This document shows, piece after piece, positions 52,732-61,192 of a stretch of 64,000 bases of DNA. Both the position numbers and the translations under genes were made by a program. The DNA lies in contig LVAJ01000029.1 of the NCBI GenBank assembly GCA_001603005.1, positions 1-64,000 on the forward strand. The letters run 5' to 3'. The notes under the pieces are model-generated. The model did no database searches and was not told the origin of the DNA. It saw nothing but the letters and a program-made list of their open reading frames with translations. Within the stretch, counting starts at the first letter, position 1, and each line of letters opens with the position of its first letter. The stretch is from Clostridiales bacterium Firm_04 (lineage in GTDB: Bacteria; Bacillota; Clostridia; Oscillospirales; Ruminococcaceae).

Positions 52732-53478
52732 TTACGGATCCGGATACGGCGCGGCAGTCAGCGGGCAGTCGTTCCGGTGTGCGTACAGCAGATAGGTGCC
52801 GTATGCAAGATCAATCAAACAGACCGGAATCAGCAGCCAGTTCCGCTCTGTTTCCGATGCGCCGATGAAGCTGAGCGAATTTTGCAGCATATGGATGAAA
52901 ACACACGGAAGCAGGCTCTTTCCCGTATACAGCAGCGCACCTGTGCAGAAGCCGAAGCAGCATGCAAAGCCTACCTGCGCCAATGTATCCGGAACCGGTC
53001 TTCCGTAGGCAATATTCACCAGATGCCCGATGCCGAAGCTCAATGCCGCAAACCAGAAGCCGCGCCGCGTGTTCGTTTTCGCGACCGCACGGAACAGGAT
53101 GCTCCGCAGGATCAGTTCCTCCAGAAACGGCGCGATGATGCCGATCGCCAGTATGCCCAGCAGATTTGCTGCGGCGGTCTCCTCACGCATGCCGAAGCCC
53201 GACCAGAGATTGTCTGTCGCGGCAAGCAGCGGCGGCAGCAGATACAGAAAGTGCTTCCGGTCGCCGCGGAACCGGCACAGCCCGAAATGTTCTGCAAGCC
53301 GGTTCTTCCGGATGAACAGCAGCAGCACCCCTGCGATCACCAGCCCGACCGCGCTCTGGATCGCGTAATTCAGCGCCGGCTGCTCCGTCTGGATGCCCGC
53401 AGAGCCGAATCCGACCACATAGACCACGATCCAGATCACCGCAAACAGCACCGGCTTTTTCTCATACAAATTCTTCAT
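52732..53478 (-). CDS. CPBP-family intramembrane glutamic endopeptidase
   Basis: A 248-residue protein with about eight helices and the Abi/CPBP (Rce1-like) motifs: PFLEELILRSILFR near 135 (EExxxR), FGIGHL near 163 and FIHMLQN near 217. The family cleaves membrane or prenylated peptides; in Firmicutes it is often tied to bacteriocin immunity. It overlaps the TetR gene by 4 bp, so it is probably controlled by that regulator. Confidence 0.88.
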   Translation of the reverse strand: MKNLYEKKPVLFAVIWIVVYVVGFGSAGIQTEQPALNYAIQSAVGLVIAGVLLLFIRKNRLAEHFGLCRFRGDRKHFLYLLPPLLAATDNLWSGFGMREETAAANLLGILAIGIIAPFLEELILRSILFRAVAKTNTRRGFWFAALSFGIGHLVNIAYGRPVPDTLAQVGFACCFGFCTGALLYTGKSLLPCVFIHMLQNSLSFIGASETERNWLLIPVCLIDLAYGTYLLYAHRNDCPLTAAPYPDP

Positions 53479-54053
53479 GTTCCGCTCCTTTCACTGCGCA
53501 TTGCATACACCGCGCCGTCCAGACTGCGCATCAGGAGCGCTGCACAGGACGCCGCATCATACGCCATGCCCCCGCCCGCAATCAGGCAGGCGCAGCCGTG
53601 TGCCGTCAGAAAGATCTGCGTGAACACATCCGCTGCCTGCGCCTGCGTCAGACCGGTCTGCGCTGCCGTGATCTCCAGCAGCGGCGCGGTCTCCGGCGCG
53701 GCGATCAGCGCTTGCAGCTGCATCGCGGGCAGCATCCCCGACTGAAACAGAAACCGGAACAGATTCCCCTCCTCCGCAGCAAAGCGGATGTACCGCAGAC
53801 CGATTCCGAGCAGCGGGTTTTCGTCCGCGGCATCCGGCTGCATCAGATATGCCGTGTGAAATGCATCCGCCTGCTCATACACGGCAGCTTTCAGCGCGGC
53901 TGCTGTCTTATAATGGTACATGACCGGCTGCGTCGAACAGCCGAGCGCGGCTGCGGCACTGCGGACGTTCAGCCGCTCATGCCCCTGCTCCCGCACAAGC
54001 TCCATACCTGCCTGCGCGATCATGTCCGGTGTGATTTTTCCTTTCGGCGGCAT
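53475..54053 (-). CDS. TetR-family transcriptional regulator
   Basis: A 192-residue repressor with N-terminal helix-turn-helix (ITPDMIAQAGMELVREQG ... VRSAAAALGCSTQPVMYHYK, residues 8-50) and a helical ligand-binding domain. It shares a transcript with the CPBP gene (4 bp overlap) and lies behind a promoter overlapped by a 28 bp palindrome, so it likely represses itself, the CPBP gene and perhaps the divergent ABC gene. GAAAGGAGC precedes the ATG. Confidence 0.9.
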   Translation of the reverse strand: MPPKGKITPDMIAQAGMELVREQGHERLNVRSAAAALGCSTQPVMYHYKTAAALKAAVYEQADAFHTAYLMQPDAADENPLLGIGLRYIRFAAEEGNLFRFLFQSGMLPAMQLQALIAAPETAPLLEITAAQTGLTQAQAADVFTQIFLTAHGCACLIAGGGMAYDAASCAALLMRSLDGAVYAMRSERSGT

Positions 54054-54068
54054 CAGAATGCTCCTTTC

Positions 54069-54123
54069 ATAACAGATGTTATATAACGCTTGTTATTATA
54101 AAACAGCCCGAACGGAAAGTCAA
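54069..54123 (-). promoter_or_regulatory. TetR promoter with overlapping palindromic operator
   Basis: Minus-strand TTGACT (54118-54123), 17 bp, TATAAT (54095-54100). The 28 bp imperfect palindrome 54069-54096 (ATAACA..TGTTAT outer arms, GTTATATAAC centre) overlaps the -10 end and transcription start, as expected for TetR autorepression. Confidence 0.75.
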
Positions 54124-54303
54124 GCATTTGCCTGCCAATTTGTAATGTTGTATAAATTTCAACAGCCGTTCTTGTCTCTTTGCACAAAACGCCGAAATCC
54201 GTTCCGTATCACAGAACATACACATTTTTATGCTATACTCCCTTCGTATTTTGGGATATTACGGGTTGTTCCGGAATGCAATTCTTTGAAAGGTTGTGAT
54301 GAT

Positions 54304-57300
54304 TTGCTCGGATTAAAGGGGATCACCAAAAATTATCTCGCGGGAGATAATGAGGTGCATGCACTTAAGGGCATTGACATCCAGTTCCGTCAGAATGAGT
54401 TCGTCGCCGTGCTGGGACCGTCCGGCTGCGGCAAGACCACGCTGCTCAACATCATCGGCGGACTCGACAGATACACAGAGGGCGATCTGACGATCGCGGA
54501 CAAATCCACCAAGGAGTACAAGGACAGAGACTGGGACCACTACCGGAACCACACGATCGGCTTCGTGTTCCAGACCTACAATCTGATCCCGCATCAGACC
54601 GTGCTCTCCAATGTCGAGCTGGCGCTGACGCTCTCCGGCATCTCCAAAGCCGAGCGGCGGGAGCGTGCCAAGAAAATGCTCGAACGCGTCGGACTCGGCG
54701 ATCAGATCAATAAAAAGCCGAATCAGATGTCCGGCGGTCAGATGCAGCGCGTCGCAATTGCGCGTGCGCTCATCAATGATCCGGAGATCCTGCTCGCAGA
54801 CGAACCGACCGGCGCACTCGATACCGAGACCAGCGTGCAGATCATGGATCTGCTGAAGGAGATCGCAAAAGACCGCCTTGTCATCATGGTCACGCACAAT
54901 CCGGAGCTCGCAGAACAGTATGCGACGCGCATCATCCGGCTGCTCGACGGCAAGGTGCAGAGCGATTCCAAGCCCTACTCCGAAAAGCAGGCGGTCGCTG
55001 ACCGCAAGGCTGCGCTCAAGAAAAAGGAAAAGGAAGAAGCTGCTGCCGGCAATACCAAGAAGAACAAAAAGGTCTCCATGAGCGGCGCGACGGCGTTCTC
55101 GCTCTCGCTGAACAATCTGCTGACAAAAAAGGGCAGAACGATCCTCACCGCGTTCGCGGGCAGCATCGGCATCATCGGCATCTCGCTGATCCTCTCGCTC
55201 TCCGACGGCTTCCAGACCTTCATCAACGACGTGCAGGAGAACACGCTTTCCTCGTATCCGCTGACCATTCTTTCGCGGTCGGTCGATCTTTCCGGTCTGA
55301 TCGAAAATGTGACCGGTCAGGCGGAGCACAAGGATGAACACCCGCTCGACAAGGTCTATGCGACCGGTCAGCATGCCGAAATGCTCAATGCGATGATCTC
55401 CGAGGTCAAGCAGAACGATATGGAAGGCTTCAAGCACTATATCGAGGATCACAGCGAGGAGCTCGGCAATTATAATATCGAATACAACTACAACATTCAG
55501 CCGCAGGTCTTTCTTGCCGATACCAGCGAGAAGATCACGCCGGTCAACCCGAATCCGCTCGTCGATGCTTATTATAACATGCTCGGCTATGACATGAACA
55601 CCATGTCGTCCTCATATTCGCAGATCATGTCCATGAGCACGGACGGCATGGACGTCTGGACGCTGCTCTACGGTGACAGGGAACTGCTCGATCAGCAGTA
55701 CGACGTCATCAGCGGTCACTGGCCGGAGAACATGAACGAGGTCATCCTCGTGGTCGATGAGTACAACGAGATCAACGGCATGACGCTCTACGGTCTCGGT
55801 CTGCGCGATCCGGACGAGATCTCCGAAATGGCGGCGCAGATCATGGCGGGCGAGCCGATCAAGGCGGAATCCGCAAGCTACAACTACAATGACCTCATGA
55901 ACATGCAGTTCAGCGTCATTCTCAATACCGATTACTACGAATTTGACAAGACGGAGAACTGCTGGAAAGACCGCACCCGCGATGACGAATATATGGCAGG
56001 CGTCGTGGACGAGGGCATTCCGGTGCATATCTCCGGTATCGTGCGGAAGAAGTCCGGCGCGGTCAGCGGTGCGCTGCTGCCCGGTACGATCTGCTACACG
56101 CAGGAGCTCGTTGACAAGCTGCTCGATGATATCGCGGAAAGCGAGATCGTCAAGGCACAGCAGGAGAAACCCGACATCGACGTTTTCACCGGCTATGAGT
56201 TCGAGGATCATGACGATGTGACGACCGAGGACGTCTATGCCTATATCGACAACATGAGCGATCAGGAATTTACCGTATTGCAGGGCATGTTCTCCCAGAT
56301 GTACGGCGATTCCATTACGCCGGAAGACGTCATCAAATCCCTGAACGATATGGACGACGATGCGCTGGTCGCTGCCGTTGCACCGACCATGCTTGAAAAC
56401 ATCACGCTCGACGATGCGAAGAAATTCGCCGCGACCGAGCAGGGACAGGGCGCGCTGATGACGGTGCTCGCCGAGCAGGCAGGCACGGAGCCGGATCCCG
56501 CTATGCTTGCAGGACTCGACGACGACACGCTGCTCACGCTCTACCGCGGCATCATGGAATCCCAGCTGACTGCCGACGCGATCCGCGCACAGATCAAGGA
56601 AATGCCGGAAGAACAGGTCAGTGCAATGGCGGAGTCGCTCAACCCCGCCAAGGACAGAGACAGCATGAAGGCTGCGCTCAAAACGATGGATCAGGAGATG
56701 CTGCTCAAGATCTTCAAGGAGCAGATCCTCGCGCAGTCCACTGACAACACCTATGACGGCAATTTGCAGAAGCTCGGTCTGCGCGATCCCGACAGCCCGT
56801 TCGCGATCCAAATCTACTCCCAGAGCTTTGCCGCAAAAGAGGACTTCGAGGCGTTCATTCAGCGCTATAATGACGAACAGGCGGACGATGACGGGAAGAT
56901 CGAATACACCGACTATATCGGGCTGCTGCTGCGTCAGGTCACGAAGATCATCAACATGGTCTCCTATGTGCTGATCGGCTTTGTTTCGATCTCGCTGGTC
57001 GTTTCGTCGATCATGATCGGCATTATCACCTATATCTCGGTGCTGGAGCGCACGAAAGAGATCGGTATTCTCCGCTCGATCGGCGCTTCCAAGCGCGACG
57101 TCAGCCATGTGTTCAATGCGGAGACATTCATCGTCGGACTGGTCGCCGGTCTGATCGGCGTGGCAGTCACCGTGCTGCTCGATATCCCGATCAACATGAT
57201 CATCGAGAAGGTCTCCGGCGTGCCGCATGTCGCATTCCTGCGTCCGGTCTACGCACTCATTCTCGTGGCGATCTCCGTGCTGCTGACGCTGATCGCAGGC

Positions 57301-57360
57301 ATCATCCCTGCAAGACTCGCAGCGAAAAAAGATCCGGTCATCGCACTCCGGACAGAATAA
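54304..57360 (+). CDS. ABC transporter with fused ATPase and FtsX-like permease (MacB-like)
   Basis: A 1018-residue protein. Residues 1-230 are a LolD/MacB-type ATPase (Walker A GPSGCGKTT 38-46, signature MSGGQMQRVA, Walker B ILLADEPTGALD). A Lys/Glu-rich linker near 240-262 leads to a membrane helix near 285. A very large extracytoplasmic region of about 580 residues follows, rich in Asp, Glu and Met, then three helices near 885-1010 with the FtsX signature VSSIMIGIITYISVLERTKEIGILRSIGASKRDV. The start is TTG 54304 after GAAAGG; the open frame extends upstream to 54076 but crosses the TetR promoter. The role is probably efflux or mechanotransmission; the substrate is unknown. Confidence 0.85.
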   Translation: MLGLKGITKNYLAGDNEVHALKGIDIQFRQNEFVAVLGPSGCGKTTLLNIIGGLDRYTEGDLTIADKSTKEYKDRDWDHYRNHTIGFVFQTYNLIPHQTVLSNVELALTLSGISKAERRERAKKMLERVGLGDQINKKPNQMSGGQMQRVAIARALINDPEILLADEPTGALDTETSVQIMDLLKEIAKDRLVIMVTHNPELAEQYATRIIRLLDGKVQSDSKPYSEKQAVADRKAALKKKEKEEAAAGNTKKNKKVSMSGATAFSLSLNNLLTKKGRTILTAFAGSIGIIGISLILSLSDGFQTFINDVQENTLSSYPLTILSRSVDLSGLIENVTGQAEHKDEHPLDKVYATGQHAEMLNAMISEVKQNDMEGFKHYIEDHSEELGNYNIEYNYNIQPQVFLADTSEKITPVNPNPLVDAYYNMLGYDMNTMSSSYSQIMSMSTDGMDVWTLLYGDRELLDQQYDVISGHWPENMNEVILVVDEYNEINGMTLYGLGLRDPDEISEMAAQIMAGEPIKAESASYNYNDLMNMQFSVILNTDYYEFDKTENCWKDRTRDDEYMAGVVDEGIPVHISGIVRKKSGAVSGALLPGTICYTQELVDKLLDDIAESEIVKAQQEKPDIDVFTGYEFEDHDDVTTEDVYAYIDNMSDQEFTVLQGMFSQMYGDSITPEDVIKSLNDMDDDALVAAVAPTMLENITLDDAKKFAATEQGQGALMTVLAEQAGTEPDPAMLAGLDDDTLLTLYRGIMESQLTADAIRAQIKEMPEEQVSAMAESLNPAKDRDSMKAALKTMDQEMLLKIFKEQILAQSTDNTYDGNLQKLGLRDPDSPFAIQIYSQSFAAKEDFEAFIQRYNDEQADDDGKIEYTDYIGLLLRQVTKIINMVSYVLIGFVSISLVVSSIMIGIITYISVLERTKEIGILRSIGASKRDVSHVFNAETFIVGLVAGLIGVAVTVLLDIPINMIIEKVSGVPHVAFLRPVYALILVAISVLLTLIAGIIPARLAAKKDPVIALRTE

Positions 57361-57390
57361 ACAGCAGCAGATCCGCTGCAAAAACAGTCC

Positions 57391-57434
57391 GCCGCAGGAC
57401 TTCCGGTACAATCGCCGGAAGTCCTGCGGCTTTT
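57391..57434 (+). terminator. Terminator of the fused ABC gene
   Basis: A 16 bp perfect stem (57391-57406 with 57415-57430) followed by TTTT. Confidence 0.9.
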
Positions 57435-57437
57435 CTC

Positions 57438-57466
57438 TTGACAAAAGCTGCGCCGTGTGCTATGAT
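57438..57466 (+). promoter_or_regulatory. Promoter of the first LRR gene of the 3' cluster
   Basis: TTGACA (57438-57443), 17 bp, TATGAT (57461-57466). The 130 nt leader has an ACGGAA/TTCCGT hairpin (about 57482-57506) and nothing else recognised. Confidence 0.8.
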
Positions 57467-57600
57467 CGGGATAGAGAAAGAAACGGAAACCGGTATTTTT
57501 TCCGTTCAGGCGTTACCTGTTCCGGAAAAAATCCGTCCTTATGACTGAGGGGGAAAGCACACTGCCCTGCATCATAAATGTTACAGAAAGGAAGATCCGA

Positions 57601-58764
57601 ATGAAAAACACAAACGCAATCGCCTGTTCACTCGTGCTGCTCTGCGCAGCCGGCATGACCGCTGCCGGCACATCCGCGCTGCTGCCCGCTCCGGCGCCGG
57701 TCTCTGCACTGTCCGTCACGGACGGCGAGACTGTCACCACGGAGCATTTTGTCTTTGCCGTATACGAAGATCATGCTGCACTCTCCCAATGCCTCAAGGT
57801 CTCCGGCATGGAGATCCCCGCAGAGATCAGCGGCGTGCCGGTCACGGAAATCGCGGATCAGGCATTTGAAGATCTCTCGGATCTGGAAACGGTCGTCATT
57901 CCCCCGAATATCAGACGCATCGGGGATTTTGCATTCAACAGATGCAACTGCCTTGAATCCGTGACCTTTTCAGAGGGGCTGACAACGCTCGGCAAATGCG
58001 CATTCGCAAACTGCGCATCGCTGAAAACCGTGCATCTGCCGGATTCCCTGACAACGATCGGCGATTATGTGTTCTATTGCTGCTGGCTGCTGGAGGACGT
58101 CAATATTCCGGAACATGTTACGGCATTCGGCGAACGCGTGTTCAACAGCAACGTATCCCTGACGTCCTTTACGGTGCCGGAAACGCTCACCTCGGTCAAG
58201 CCGTGGATGTTCGCAAGCTGCAAGTGTCTGGAGCGCGCGGATCTGCAGGACGGCATTCAGAGCATTGATCCGTTCGCGTTCCTCGGCTGCTCGGCGCTGC
58301 GGCATGTCACGATCCCGGAAAGCACAAAAACCATCAGCGAGCATGCATTCGCGGAGTGTACTGCCCTGCGGTTCCTGACCGTTCCGGCAGGCGTCACCGA
58401 GATTGATCCGACCGCGTTCGACCGCATCGAAACGCTGACGCTGCGTGCAGCAAAAGGCTCCGCCGCAGAAGCATTTGCAAAAGAACACGGCATCCCCTGC
58501 TGCATCATAGAACCGGATCAGCTGACCGGCGACCTCAACAATGACAAAAAAGTAGACAGCACGGATGCGCAGCACGCGCTGATCGCGGCGACCGAATCCC
58601 TCGCAGGAAATGGCAGCGGACTCTCCGAGATCCAGCTCCATGCCGCGGACATCAACGGCAGCGGGACTGCGGATGTTTCGGATGCACAGTATATCCTGAT
58701 CTATTATACGGAAAAGGAGCTCTCCGGCAATGACTTCACATGGGATGATGCGGCGAACCGGTAA
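57601..58764 (+). CDS. Secreted LRR_5 protein with dockerin-like C-terminus, 387 aa
   Basis: The signal peptide ends near residue 35. About eight LRR_5 repeats (VFNSNVSLTSFTVPETLTSV type) fill residues 70-285. A dockerin-like pair follows: GDLNNDKKVDSTDAQHALIA and DINGSGTADVSDAQYILIYY, ending FTWDDAANR. It is shorter than the 7.2 kb relative and lacks the Thr linker. Start ATG 57601 has AAAGGAAG upstream; the frame opens at 57541. It is first of three tandem LRR genes, each with its own promoter. Confidence 0.9.
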   Translation: MKNTNAIACSLVLLCAAGMTAAGTSALLPAPAPVSALSVTDGETVTTEHFVFAVYEDHAALSQCLKVSGMEIPAEISGVPVTEIADQAFEDLSDLETVVIPPNIRRIGDFAFNRCNCLESVTFSEGLTTLGKCAFANCASLKTVHLPDSLTTIGDYVFYCCWLLEDVNIPEHVTAFGERVFNSNVSLTSFTVPETLTSVKPWMFASCKCLERADLQDGIQSIDPFAFLGCSALRHVTIPESTKTISEHAFAECTALRFLTVPAGVTEIDPTAFDRIETLTLRAAKGSAAEAFAKEHGIPCCIIEPDQLTGDLNNDKKVDSTDAQHALIAATESLAGNGSGLSEIQLHAADINGSGTADVSDAQYILIYYTEKELSGNDFTWDDAANR

Positions 58765-58820
58765 ATTCAGCGCCTGCTCCCTGCTGACGGACATGCCGTC
58801 AGACTTCTGCATCTGCCGTC

Positions 58821-58849
58821 TTGCTTTTTGTTTGAAAATGTGCTAGAAT
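58821..58849 (+). promoter_or_regulatory. Promoter of the second LRR gene
   Basis: TTGCTT (58821-58826), 17 bp, TAGAAT (58844-58849). A CTGACGG/CCGTCAG hairpin at about 58785-58801 precedes it and may terminate the first LRR gene weakly. Confidence 0.7.
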
Positions 58850-58889
58850 ATAGGGAGCCGGAAATCCGGCAGAATCAGGAGGTATTACC

Positions 58890-60902
58890 ATGAAGCTTGC
58901 AAAACTGACGGCAGTCCTCTGCGCTGCTGCGCTCACCGTGACCGGTCTGAATGCGTCTGCGGCAGCACCGGCACCGTATTCCCTGCGCACGGAAAGCGCC
59001 GGCATCCGCATATACGATGAAAATGAGGATACCATGATCGTCGGCGGCTATGAGGGCGAAGTGCCTGCAAATCTCGTCATTCCGGCGGTCTATGACGGCA
59101 AAAAGGTCATCGGAATTGAATCCTATGTGTTCTGCGGCAACCGCAATATCATTTCGCTCACGCTCGCCGGCACCATTGAATCTGTCGGTCGGGAAGCGTT
59201 CGCATCCTGCCGCAGAATGGAATCGCTCACGCTGGAAGAAGGCGTCGGGGCACTTGGACAATCTGCCTTTGAAAACTGCGATGCGCTCAAATCGCTCACA
59301 CTCCCGAAATCCGTCGAGAGCATCGGCACCTATGCATTCCGCGGATGCAGCGCGATGCAGACGCTCGTGATACCGGAAGGCAAACTGCGCAGAATCAGTA
59401 CATGTGCTTTTGAACACTGCTCCTCGCTGACAGACGTTACGGTCCCTGCCTGCGTCAGCTGCATCGAGGATTATGCATTCAACCGCTGCACAAACCTGAA
59501 AAGCATCACGATCCTCAATCCGAAATGTGAGATCCGCGACTATGCGACAACGATCTGCAATACGTCGGACGGTCCTGTCAAGGGAACCTATACCGGCGTG
59601 ATCCGCGGCTATGTCGGCTCGACCGCCGAGAAATACGCAAAAGCGAATGATTACAACTTTGTGCCGCTGGATCCCGAAAACATCGTCACGACCGTCACGA
59701 CCGCAAGACCGGACTACATCTTCGAGGAGAACGGTCTGATCGTCAACGGACAGAACCCCACGCTTTGCAGCATTGCGGGCACCGTGGACGGCGTCGATGA
59801 GGAGCTCGTGATCCCGACTGTCATCCGCGGCAAAGCCGTCGCCGTAATCGAAACGCTGAAAGGCAGCAACAGCAAAATCCGCTCGATCGTCGTGCCGGAA
59901 ACCGTCGGCGCGCTCTACATGGAAGCGTTTGCCAATATGCCGGCGCTGGAAAGCGTGACCTTCCTGAGCGCCACGACACGCATTCCGGATGATAACGGCG
60001 CGATCTGCAATGATCTCTACACCAAAACGCCTTCCTTTAACGGCGTGATCCGCGGCTATGCAGGCTCCACGGCGCAGAAATATGCAGAAAAATTCGGCAG
60101 AAAATTCGAGGAGATCAAAAAAGAGCAGATCACCGGAACGCCCGCTGTCACAACAACGGCGGCGGCTTCCGAAACTGTGGTCATGTCGCTGAATACCGGC
60201 ACGACAACCTCGACCGTCACGGTCTCGGATACGGCGTTCGACAAGGACGGGCTCTGCCTCGTGAACGGCATCCGCTACAGGAATGCGGGCAATTCTGCCG
60301 AAGTCGTCGGCTATGACAGCACACAGATCTCCGCAAGCATGCAGCTCGCGGACGAGGTCAACGGACTGCCGGTCCGCGTAATCGCAAAGGGTGCGCTTTC
60401 CGGCTGCAAGGGCGTCAAGGAATGGGTGATCCCCCTCAGCGTCATCGGTGTTGATACCGATGCATTCCGGAACTCCCCCGACCTGCGGAACATCAAGTTC
60501 CTGAATCCCACCTGCGGCTTCACGGATCCGACGACCATGATCAGCAATACCGAAACCGACGGAAAGCTCGAATATGCCGGCATGATCACCAGCTTTGAAG
60601 GCTCGCCGATCCAGAACTATGCGCTTGCATTCGGCGTTCCGTTCCTGCCGATCGCACTTCTCAAGGGCGATTTCACATTCGACGGCGCGGTCGGTCTGGA
60701 CGATGCGCAGCTCGTTCTGCGCGCCTATACCGAGCAGATGTCCGGAAAAGAGATCATGCTCACATCGCAGCAGATCGAGGTCGCCGACACAGATCTCAGT
60801 GGCACGCTCAATGTCGGGGATGCCCAGCTGATCCTCATGTACTATACCAATCGCTCTGTCGCCGGAAAGGACATCACATGGAATGACCTGCTCGGCAAAT
60901 AA
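58890..60902 (+). CDS. Secreted LRR_5 protein with dockerin-like C-terminus, 670 aa
   Basis: Signal peptide 1-27. Two or three blocks of LRR_5 repeats are each closed by a RGYxGSTAEKYAK-like cap (GVIRGYVGSTAEKYA near 236, GVIRGYAGSTAQKYA near 390, MITSFEGSPIQNYA near 570), suggesting three domain-level repeats. Short Thr-rich linkers separate them. The dockerin-like end is GDFTFDGAVGLDDAQLVLRAY and DTDLSGTLNVGDAQLILMYY with ITWNDLLGK; the first segment has Phe where the calcium-binding Asn usually stands. AGGAGG precedes the ATG. Adhesion or cohesin docking is inferred. Confidence 0.9.
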   Translation: MKLAKLTAVLCAAALTVTGLNASAAAPAPYSLRTESAGIRIYDENEDTMIVGGYEGEVPANLVIPAVYDGKKVIGIESYVFCGNRNIISLTLAGTIESVGREAFASCRRMESLTLEEGVGALGQSAFENCDALKSLTLPKSVESIGTYAFRGCSAMQTLVIPEGKLRRISTCAFEHCSSLTDVTVPACVSCIEDYAFNRCTNLKSITILNPKCEIRDYATTICNTSDGPVKGTYTGVIRGYVGSTAEKYAKANDYNFVPLDPENIVTTVTTARPDYIFEENGLIVNGQNPTLCSIAGTVDGVDEELVIPTVIRGKAVAVIETLKGSNSKIRSIVVPETVGALYMEAFANMPALESVTFLSATTRIPDDNGAICNDLYTKTPSFNGVIRGYAGSTAQKYAEKFGRKFEEIKKEQITGTPAVTTTAAASETVVMSLNTGTTTSTVTVSDTAFDKDGLCLVNGIRYRNAGNSAEVVGYDSTQISASMQLADEVNGLPVRVIAKGALSGCKGVKEWVIPLSVIGVDTDAFRNSPDLRNIKFLNPTCGFTDPTTMISNTETDGKLEYAGMITSFEGSPIQNYALAFGVPFLPIALLKGDFTFDGAVGLDDAQLVLRAYTEQMSGKEIMLTSQQIEVADTDLSGTLNVGDAQLILMYYTNRSVAGKDITWNDLLGK

Positions 60903-60919
60903 ACAGAATATCATCAGAA

Positions 60920-60957
60920 CGGGAGCGGCTGTCCGTGCGGCAGCGCTCCCGCTTTTT
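60920..60957 (+). terminator. Terminator of the second LRR gene
   Basis: CGGGAGCG (60920-60927) pairs with CGCTCCCG (60944-60951), followed by CTTTTTT. Confidence 0.85.
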
Positions 60958-60996
60958 TGCCCGCAGCGCGCATTCTTTAAGAATTTCTGAATATGC

Positions 60997-61025
60997 TTGC
61001 CTATATGCCGGAATTGTGGTATAAT
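60997..61025 (+). promoter_or_regulatory. Promoter and leader of the third LRR gene
   Basis: TTGCCT (60997-61002), 17 bp, TATAAT (61020-61025). The leader of about 160 nt contains an ACCGATTC/GAATCGGT hairpin (about 61057-61094) with a U-run in its loop. Confidence 0.75.
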
Positions 61026-61192
61026 AGAAGTGCTTAAACGTTTAATTATTACAAAAACCGATTCTGCTGTAACTTTTTTCTCCGGAATCGGTCTATCTGT
61101 ATAGAGGCGGCGATCGCTGCCCGCATCCTCCATTCTGACCATCCCATACCATCCATCTATAAAATCCCCATTTACAGAAAGGCAGGTACACA

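Noticed and set aside
55612-57444. 610-codon open frame antisense to the fused ABC gene
   Set aside because: It is a shadow of a GC-rich gene: His/Asp/Arg-rich composition, no ribosome site, no family, and it opposes an intact conserved protein.
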